A DNA stretch of 15,792 nucleotides from Acidobacteriota bacterium (GTDB taxonomy: Bacteria; Acidobacteriota; Blastocatellia; RBC074), in assembly GCA_016710075.1 (NCBI GenBank), contig JADJLO010000013.1:1-15792 (forward strand). The letters are read 5' to 3'. The stretch's first letter is position 1, and every line of letters starts with the position of its first letter. Below the pieces are notes generated by a model. The model was given only the letters and a program-made list of their open reading frames with translations. It had not been told where the DNA came from and ran no database searches. Both the position numbers and the translations under genes were made by a program. This document shows positions 8,298 through 15,792 of the stretch, piece by piece.

Positions 8298-9068
8298 CTA
8301 TTTGGTCACTCCGCGAGCGGCTGTCTCGATGAATTCGATCATGTAATCGATCTCGGGCAGACCGGACATCTCAGCCCTGATCCGATCGAGCGCCTGCGAT
8401 GTGTTGAGCTTCGAACTCAGCAGCAGGTGGAAGGCATGCTGTATGTTTCTGATCGCTTCATTTGAAAAGCCTTTGCGCCGGAGTCCGATCGAATTCGCCC
8501 CGTAACATTTGGCGTCATTGCCGTCGGTTCTGGCGTAGGGAAGAGCATCCTTGACGATCTTTGACATGGCTCCGACGAATGCGTGGTTTCCAACGCGGCA
8601 GAACTGATGGACGCCGACGAAAGCGCCGAGTGTGATGTGATCTCCGATCGTCACGTGGCCGGCAAGGGAGGCGCAGTTTGCGAAGATGTTGTCGGAACCG
8701 ACTATGCTGTCGTGCGCAACGTGAGTCTGCGTCATGAAGAGATTATCGTCGCCGACAGATGTCAGCCCCCCTCCCCCTGAAGTGCCGCGATTCATGGTGA
8801 CGTATTCGCGAATCACATTTCTCCGGCCGATGACAAGCCGGGTCTCTTCACCTCTGTATTTGAGATCCTGTGGTGCCTGGCCAAGCGATGCGAACGGGAA
8901 GATCCTGGTGCCGCTGCCAATCTCGCAGGGGCCTTCAATGCTGACATGGCCCGCAATCTCGACATCATCGTGAATCGTCACCTTGTCCCCGACGATCGAA
9001 TAGGCGCCGATTGCAACGCCTGAGCCGATGCGGGCTCCGGTATGGATGATTGCAGTTGAATGTATCAT
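8298..9068 (-). CDS. lpxA: Acyl-ACP--UDP-N-acetylglucosamine O-acyltransferase LpxA
   Basis: Intact 256-residue left-handed beta-helix acyltransferase, first step of lipid A synthesis: transfer of a 3-hydroxyacyl chain from ACP to UDP-GlcNAc. Hexapeptide repeats start at the N-terminus (IGSGVAIGAYSIVGDKVTIH). The active-site region TQTHVAHD places His119 at the position of catalytic His125 in E. coli; His138 (SLAGH) and His154 (VHQF) match E. coli His144 and His160. The C-terminal helical part has the family GLRRKGFSNEAIRNIQHAF. At the position of E. coli Gly173, which limits acyl-chain length, this protein has Ala167. Starts 18 bases after the fabZ stop; no clear Shine-Dalgarno, so translation may be coupled to fabZ. 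One of the few genes in the window with no frame break. Confidence 0.95.
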   Translation of the reverse strand: MIHSTAIIHTGARIGSGVAIGAYSIVGDKVTIHDDVEIAGHVSIEGPCEIGSGTRIFPFASLGQAPQDLKYRGEETRLVIGRRNVIREYVTMNRGTSGGGGLTSVGDDNLFMTQTHVAHDSIVGSDNIFANCASLAGHVTIGDHITLGAFVGVHQFCRVGNHAFVGAMSKIVKDALPYARTDGNDAKCYGANSIGLRRKGFSNEAIRNIQHAFHLLLSSKLNTSQALDRIRAEMSGLPEIDYMIEFIETAARGVTK

Positions 9069-9086
9069 AAACGCTTTTGGGGCTTG

Positions 9087-9520
9087 CTATTGAGGTTTCG
9101 GCGCAAGAGCGGATGAAATGACGGCTTCGGCGACAAGCTGTCCGTCAACGAAGGCTTCTGCGCGAAGCTTGGCAAAACCCATCTTGTATCTGATGACGGT
9201 TATCTCGATGCGAAGCTGGTCTCCTGGAATTACAGGCTTGCGGAATCTCGCTTCCTCAATTCCCGTGAAATAGAGAAGCTTGCTGTCCCGATCAGGCACC
9301 TCGCGAAAAAGCAGCACCGCGCCTGCCTGAGCCATCGCTTCGATGATGAAGACTCCGGGAAAGACGGGCGCGCCGGGAAAGTGGCCCTGAAAACCTGCTC
9401 ATTGATCGTCACATTCTTGATCGCCACGATTCTCTTGAGCGGCTCAATCTCGATAATGCGGTCGATGAGAAGCATCGGATAGCGATGCGGAATGATCGAT
9501 TGTATTTCGTTGATATTCAT
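9087..9520 (-). CDS. fabZ: 3-hydroxyacyl-ACP dehydratase FabZ, one frameshift
   Basis: Hot-dog dehydratase converting 3-hydroxyacyl-ACP to trans-2-enoyl-ACP in fatty acid synthesis. It competes with LpxA/LpxD for the same 3-hydroxyacyl-ACP pool, which explains its place in lipid A clusters. The start is the ATG at 9520 (MNINEIQSIIPHRYPMLLID). A single break at the A-run 9390-9393 (one A short) separates the N-terminal part from the rest. With it restored the protein reads NEQVFQGHFPGAPVFPGVFI then IEAMAQAGAVLLF, with the catalytic His of GHFP and Glu of IIEAMAQ both present. C-terminus ends ALAPKPQ before TAG at 9087. About 145 residues, normal for FabZ. No Shine-Dalgarno is visible: the upstream bases belong to an inverted-repeat element. 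Confidence 0.94.
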
Positions 9521-9536
9521 ATTGAGTGTCAGAGGA

Positions 9537-9722
9537 GGAGGAAGAAGAAAGATTACGAAACAGACGGAATAAACTAAACAGACGAAAAATGAGCTTAGGG
9601 CAGTACGACAATTGAATCTCATTTGCTTTCACATGTCGAGAGAAAGAGGCTGATTTGGCGCATTGCCCGTCCAAAACTTTTCGTTTGTTTCGTTTGTTTC
9701 GTAATTTTTCTTCTTTCTCCTA
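9537..9722. repeat. Imperfect inverted repeat between lpxD and fabZ (CGAAACAAA-type)
   Basis: Two purine/pyrimidine-rich arms face each other around a non-repetitive centre of about 85 bases. ATTACGAAACAGACG (9552-9566) matches the reverse complement of 9691-9705 at 14 of 15 positions, and AAACAGACGAAAA (9576-9588) matches 9678-9690 at 12 of 13. GAAGAAGAAA-type flanks extend the arms outward. Each arm is itself a short tandem of an AAACRAACGA-like unit. It fills the whole lpxD-fabZ gap and ends next to the lpxD stop. No coding capacity. Similar in architecture to, but different in sequence from, the element at 7156-7319. Confidence 0.72.
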
Positions 9723-10751
9723 CTATGGTGTCTCCATTTTCTTCTCGAGTTTCTTCAGCCGGTCGAAGAGTTCAGGCAGGCGCGAATAGAGCACCTGAGA
9801 TTTGCGCCATTGCTGGTAATCCTGAGCGGGCATCATCCCGCCGACAAGCTTGCCTGCCTCGACGCTTTTGGTCACGCCGGTTCTTGCGGTGATGATGGCT
9901 CCGTCGCCAATGGTGATATGTTGATTCGTGCCGATCTGCCCGGCAATGATGCAGCCGCGCCCGACCTTCGTCCCCCCTGAGAAGCCTGCGAGAGCGGCGA
10001 TTACGGTATCCTCGCCGATTTCGACATTGTGGCCGATCTGAATCAGGTTGTCGAATTTAGCGCCTCGCCGGATTCTGGTTTGACCAAATCCCCCGCGATC
10101 CACACAGCAGTTCGCTCCGATCTCGACATCGTCTTCGATGACCACTTTTCCTACCTGAAGTAATTTGAACTGTTTGCCGCTCTCGTCCGGAGTGAAGCTG
10201 AAGCCGTCGGCTCCAATCACCGTTCCGCTGTGGATGCGGCATCGTGCGCCGATAGACGTGTCACCGTAGATCGAGACGTTGGGAAAGATCGTGGTCCCGT
10301 CTCCGATCGTCACGTTGTCTCCGATGACGACGCCCGGGTGAAGCGTCACGCGGTCCCCGATAAGGCTGTTTCTGCCTATCGTAACCCGCGGGTGAATCGA
10401 GCAGTCGGCTCCGAAGGTGGAACCCTTCCCGATTGCCAGATCCTGGCTGACCCCCAGTGATTCGTACGGCTTTGCGTAAAAAGCAGCAATCGCTCGGGCA
10501 AATGCGAGTTTGGGGTTCCGACTGACGATCAGGTTGCGGCCTTCGAGCGCCGGTGAATCTGCAATTTGCGGCGGTACGATCAGTGCCGAAGCCGCGCAGC
10601 CGGCGACCTCCCGCAGCCTCGCTGCATCAGCAATCAGTGTCACGGTTGCCGGCAGTGCTCCCTCCAGCGATGAGATGCCGGTGATCTCCACGGCTCCATC
10701 GCCCCGAATTTCGGCTTGTACAATAAATTGCGCTAATTCCGACAGTTTCAT
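9723..10751 (-). CDS. lpxD: UDP-3-O-(3-hydroxyacyl)glucosamine N-acyltransferase LpxD
   Basis: Intact 342-residue enzyme for the third step of lipid A synthesis, N-acylation of UDP-3-O-acylglucosamine from acyl-ACP. Residues 1-100 are the uridine-binding N-terminal domain (MKLSELAQFIVQAEIRGDGA; NPKLAFARAIAAFY). A long hexapeptide beta-helix follows (residues about 105-315; IGRNSLIGDRVTLHPGVVIG, HSGTVIGADGFSF). The catalytic His is His241 in NLIQIGHNVEIG, the counterpart of E. coli His239. The C-terminus is a helix with GGMMPAQDYQQWRKSQ and a basic coiled tail. Where the family usually reads DRGALGDT, this one has DRGGFGQT (residues 218-225). Length is normal and the frame unbroken. Starts at the ATG at 10751 with no clear Shine-Dalgarno. 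Confidence 0.95.
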   Translation of the reverse strand: MKLSELAQFIVQAEIRGDGAVEITGISSLEGALPATVTLIADAARLREVAGCAASALIVPPQIADSPALEGRNLIVSRNPKLAFARAIAAFYAKPYESLGVSQDLAIGKGSTFGADCSIHPRVTIGRNSLIGDRVTLHPGVVIGDNVTIGDGTTIFPNVSIYGDTSIGARCRIHSGTVIGADGFSFTPDESGKQFKLLQVGKVVIEDDVEIGANCCVDRGGFGQTRIRRGAKFDNLIQIGHNVEIGEDTVIAALAGFSGGTKVGRGCIIAGQIGTNQHITIGDGAIITARTGVTKSVEAGKLVGGMMPAQDYQQWRKSQVLYSRLPELFDRLKKLEKKMETP

Positions 10752-10777
10752 ACGTGTCTAAAGCCTATGCATCAAAA

Positions 10778-10826
10778 CAAAAGGCAAAAGTCAAAAGGAG
10801 AATTACTTCCTTACTTTTGCCTTTTG
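10778..10826. repeat. Short inverted repeat between skp and lpxD (AAAAGGC-type)
   Basis: CAAAAGGCAAAAGT at 10778-10791 is the exact reverse complement of 10813-10826, giving a 14-bp stem around a 21-base loop. Both arms are tandems of a CAAAAGG-like heptamer, and the unit is repeated again in the loop (10792-10798). It lies in the 104-base gap between the skp stop (10856) and the lpxD start (10751). The AT-rich stem could weaken or pause readthrough inside the cluster. Confidence 0.72.
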
Positions 10827-10855
10827 CCTGTATGATGCGACTCAGTTATTCCGGC

Positions 10856-11497
10856 CTAGGGCTTTTTGGCGGCGGCAGGGGCCGCTCCGCCCGGATTGGC
10901 CTTGTTGTATTCCTTGACGAAGTCCTCGGTGATGTCGGTCGCCGGCGAAGCGTAGATCAGGACTCCGGCCTGTTGGGCGGCGCCGCCCTCAAGCACCAGC
11001 ACGATGCCGCGCTGCTGGCAATATTGCTCGAGCAGTTTGCCGACTTTTTCATAAACCGGCTGCGAGACTTCGGCCAGACGCTTCTGTCCAAGGGCATCGT
11101 AATCCTCAGCCTTGCGCTTGAGACCCTTCTCCTTCTCGGTCGCCTCTTCCACCCACTGATTGCGGACCTGGGGACTGACCGTGCTGCCCTGGGTCTGAAT
11201 CTTGTTCTTGAGGTTGTTGAGCTCCTCTTCAAGGGCCTGAATCTCTTTCTTCTTAGGCTCGAACTCGCCGTTGAGTACATCGAGTTTTGCCTTGAGATCA
11301 TTGATTCCCTGTCTGAAGGCGGCTGTGTTGATGTAGGCGACTTTGCCTTCGGCGCCGGTGCCTCCGCCCTGGGTCTGGGCGGCGCCGGATTGACCCGCAC
11401 CGGCAGTTGACGGGCGAGTGGGAGGTGTCGGGGTCTGCGCAAACGCAGCAACTGCCATCATTGCGCAGATGGCGGCTGCAATTAACAGTTTCTTCAT
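10856..11497 (-). CDS. OmpH/Skp-family periplasmic chaperone, copy 1
   Basis: Intact 213-residue secreted protein of the OmpH (Skp) family, which holds unfolded outer-membrane proteins in the periplasm on the way to BamA. Residues 1-20 are a clear signal peptide (MKKLLIAAAICAMMAVAAFA, cleavage after AFA). A Thr/Pro/Gly/Gln-rich low-complexity stretch to about residue 50 follows, then the beta strand KVAYINTAAFRQG and a long charged coiled-coil hairpin (LKAKLDVLNGEFEPKKKEIQ to RKAEDYDALGQKRLAEVSQP). The C-terminal strand region is LLEQYCQQRGIVLVLEGG, ending DITEDFVKEYNKANPGG and an Ala-rich tail. ATG at 11497 has AAGGAG nine bases upstream, lying across the last codons of the upstream copy. 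Longer than E. coli Skp because of the linker and tail. Confidence 0.9.
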   Translation of the reverse strand: MKKLLIAAAICAMMAVAAFAQTPTPPTRPSTAGAGQSGAAQTQGGGTGAEGKVAYINTAAFRQGINDLKAKLDVLNGEFEPKKKEIQALEEELNNLKNKIQTQGSTVSPQVRNQWVEEATEKEKGLKRKAEDYDALGQKRLAEVSQPVYEKVGKLLEQYCQQRGIVLVLEGGAAQQAGVLIYASPATDITEDFVKEYNKANPGGAAPAAAKKP

Positions 11498-11502
11498 TTC
11501 TT

Positions 11503-12144
11503 CTAGCTCCTTGAAAATAATCGATTTTTTAAAATTGCGTTTATCGTCTGATATGTATTAAAGGTCTCAACGTCATAAACACCGGCAGGCGCGGTATTGG
11601 CCTTGTTATATTCCTTGATGAAATCGTCGGTGATATTTGCTTTCTCACCGGCGAAAACGATGAGGTCGGTTTCTTGCATTTGGCGCGCATCGAAAACACT
11701 GGTGATTCCATACTTGATGCAGTATTGATCGAGGAATTTGCTCAGCTTGTCGTAGATCGCCTCAGTCTCTTCCTGCTCGCGTTTGCGGGCAGTCACCTGG
11801 GAATCCTCAAGCATTCGCTGGTATTCCTTCTTGCCGGCTTCGAAATCCTCTGTCAGTTTGGCGGCCTGTTGCGGAGACAGCGAGGTGTTCGCGTTGAGCG
11901 TCTTTTCCTGGGCGGCCAGCTTGGATTGCATGGATTCAAGCTGCTGGTAGCGGGGCGCAAACTCCGTCTGAAGCTTGTCATATTTCGCCTTCAGCTCGGT
12001 CAGCTGGTCGCGGAACGAAAGCACGTCGATGATGGCCACCTTCATCTTGGGCACCTGACCTGCGGCCGCACCTCCTGTCTGAGCGAGAACACCCGTTCCG
12101 GCAAATACCAGGAATGCGAGTGTCATAAAAAGTCTAATCTTCAT
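11503..12144 (-). CDS. OmpH/Skp-family periplasmic chaperone, copy 2
   Basis: Second OmpH/Skp-like chaperone, first in transcription order. The start chosen is the ATG at 12144 (MKIRLFMTLAFLVFAGTGVL), giving a standard signal peptide with cleavage after VLA; a TTG at 12162 in the same frame would add six residues. The mature part has the strand KMKVAIIDVLSFRDQ, a coiled-coil hairpin (LTELKAKYDKLQTEF to REQEETEAIYDKLSKF) and the C-terminal motif LDQYCIKYGITSVFDARQ, then ITDDFIKEYNKANTAPAG. It parallels copy 1 (single Cys in (E/D)QYC; DFxKEYNKAN), so the two are paralogues. It lacks the Pro/Gly-rich linker of copy 1 and has a C-terminal extension of about 25 residues. Its stop is five bases from the ATG of copy 1, which implies co-transcription. 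Confidence 0.88.
   Translation of the reverse strand: MKIRLFMTLAFLVFAGTGVLAQTGGAAAGQVPKMKVAIIDVLSFRDQLTELKAKYDKLQTEFAPRYQQLESMQSKLAAQEKTLNANTSLSPQQAAKLTEDFEAGKKEYQRMLEDSQVTARKREQEETEAIYDKLSKFLDQYCIKYGITSVFDARQMQETDLIVFAGEKANITDDFIKEYNKANTAPAGVYDVETFNTYQTINAILKNRLFSRS
11507..11512 (-). promoter_or_regulatory. Ribosome binding site of skp copy 1
   Basis: AAGGAG on the minus strand, nine bases before the ATG at 11497. It lies within the final codons of the upstream skp copy, which suggests coupled translation. Confidence 0.6.
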
Positions 12145-12168
12145 GTCTGAATAAATCTCCAATTCTCG

Positions 12169-15168
<3,000 letters not shown>

Positions 15169-15309
15169 TGGTGACAGGTAACGAACTTCATAATACCGCA
15201 CTTCCGTGCGCGGCGGCTCAGGCGTCTCCAGCAATCTAAATGAATACGACTCCGTCCCTTAGAACGATCTACATTGCCCAGGATTGCAGTGCTAATTTAA
15301 GATCAACGT

Positions 15310-15315
15310 ATTATA
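15310..15315 (-). promoter_or_regulatory. Candidate -10 box upstream of bamA
   Basis: A perfect TATAAT on the minus strand (15315 to 15310) lies about 140 bases before the bamA ATG and after the end of the clp gene. The -35 position at 17-base spacing reads ATTCAT, a poor match. It would give bamA and the cluster behind it a promoter separate from clp. Confidence 0.35.
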
Positions 15316-15383
15316 CGAAGTGGGAGTCCGGAATGAATAGCCCCAGCCGTGTCAGATCAAGAAACAGTCCGAATCTTTCCTGC

Positions 15384-15792
15384 TTATATTCCCCGTTTAT
15401 TCCCCTGCCTGGCCAACCAGGCACCTCGTCGGTTCGTTGAATTTTCGCCCAGTAATGGCCGGTAATTCAGGGAGTTACCGTCGAGAAAAGACCTCAACGG
15501 CGGTGGCAAAAACAGAAACGACCCTGGATGAGAGCCTCGGAAAGCGGGTCTTCGACAAATTTCTGGAATTACGACGCAGGGGTCCTGGCACCGTAGCACG
15601 ATCGATTGCAGGTCTGATTGACGATCCATCGTTTTGGCATCTTCGCTGATGCGGACCTCCAGCTTACTGCGATTGCGCAGGAGGCGGTATGGTTGATCTG
15701 GATTTGATCAACAGGTGCGACGATCGGAGCAGGTCCTCATCGGTCCGGGGCGCAAAGACAATGATCTCCTCAGGCCGGTTGATGAATTCCGG
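15384..15792 (-). CDS. ClpB/ClpC-type AAA+ unfoldase, C-terminal fragment, frameshifted (5' end outside window)
   Basis: Only the end of the second AAA+ module (D2 small domain) is inside the window. At the edge the minus strand reads PEFINRPEEIIVFAPRTDED, the conserved sensor-2-side segment of ClpB/ClpC (family: PEFINRxDEIIVFxPL). After frame changes it reads NRKLEVRISEDAK, then YGART, then KFVEDPLSEALIQGRF and LDGNSLNYRP, matching the family order ending in GARxLRRxIQxxxEDPLxExxLxGxF. VEDPLSE favours a ClpC-like over a ClpB-like protein. Possible stops are the TAA at 15384 or one about 14 bases earlier in another frame. Such proteins unfold or disaggregate proteins in the cytoplasm. At least four frame changes in 400 bases. 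Confidence 0.75.

Noticed and set aside
10754..12150. Long plus-strand open frames opposite the skp genes (up to 218 codons)
   Set aside because: Mirror images of coiled-coil coding sequence: Glu/Lys-rich codons read backwards give Leu/Phe-rich frames. The minus-strand products have signal peptides and family motifs.
15406..15423. TGCCTGG/CCAGGCA hairpin as terminator of the clp gene
   Set aside because: The stem is only 7 bp, there is no U-tract on either strand, and it may lie inside the coding end once indels are corrected. Too weak to call.

Overview
The window reads as a piece of a Gram-negative (LPS-type, diderm) bacterial chromosome. The family-level look of the proteins (tandem Skp/OmpH paralogues, a ~1000-residue BamA, LpxI rather than LpxH, DUF2339 membrane protein) and the intergenic palindromic repeats suggest Acidobacteriota or a relative; this assignment is an inference from memory of the families, not a search. 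No rRNA, tRNA, CRISPR array, transposase, phage or integrase gene was seen.

Layout. Right part, all on the minus strand and therefore read from right to left: the 3' end of a ClpB/ClpC-type AAA+ unfoldase (15384-15792), then an outer-membrane biogenesis and lipid A cluster: bamA (15168-12169), two skp/ompH genes (12144-11503, 11497-10856), lpxD (10751-9723), fabZ (9520-9087), lpxA (9068-8298) and lpxI (8271-7446). A 500-base intergenic stretch with a MITE-like inverted repeat follows, then nfeD (6945-~6453) and an SPFH/slipin gene (6395-~5403), also minus. A strong hairpin (5350-5392) separates the SPFH gene from a convergent plus-strand hot-dog thioesterase (4834-5287). Divergent from that gene, on the minus strand, runs a three-gene set: DUF445 membrane protein (4723-3888), an acyl-CoA carboxylase carboxyltransferase subunit (3891-2313) whose start overlaps the DUF445 stop as ATGA, and a large DUF2339 multi-spanning membrane protein (2278 to beyond base 1).

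How it works together. BamA inserts outer-membrane beta-barrels and the Skp-like chaperones carry barrel precursors across the periplasm. LpxA, LpxD and LpxI carry out acylation and pyrophosphate-cleavage steps of lipid A synthesis, and FabZ makes the acyl-ACPs that LpxA/LpxD share with phospholipid synthesis. The cluster therefore couples protein and lipid supply for the outer membrane. NfeD plus SPFH form a membrane-microdomain module.

The dominant oddity is technical: most genes are cut into pieces by single-base indels, although the conserved protein can be followed through all frames. Where I resolved individual breaks (fabZ, lpxI, DUF445, bamA) they are mostly one-base expansions or contractions of short homopolymers, affecting essential genes as well as others. 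The centre (about 8300-12770) is nearly clean (only fabZ is hit), while both flanks are heavily hit. I read this as uncorrected long-read error rather than gene decay, so most coordinates below span several reading frames. I found no convincing undescribed biological system; the best non-technical leads are the four different palindromic intergenic elements.
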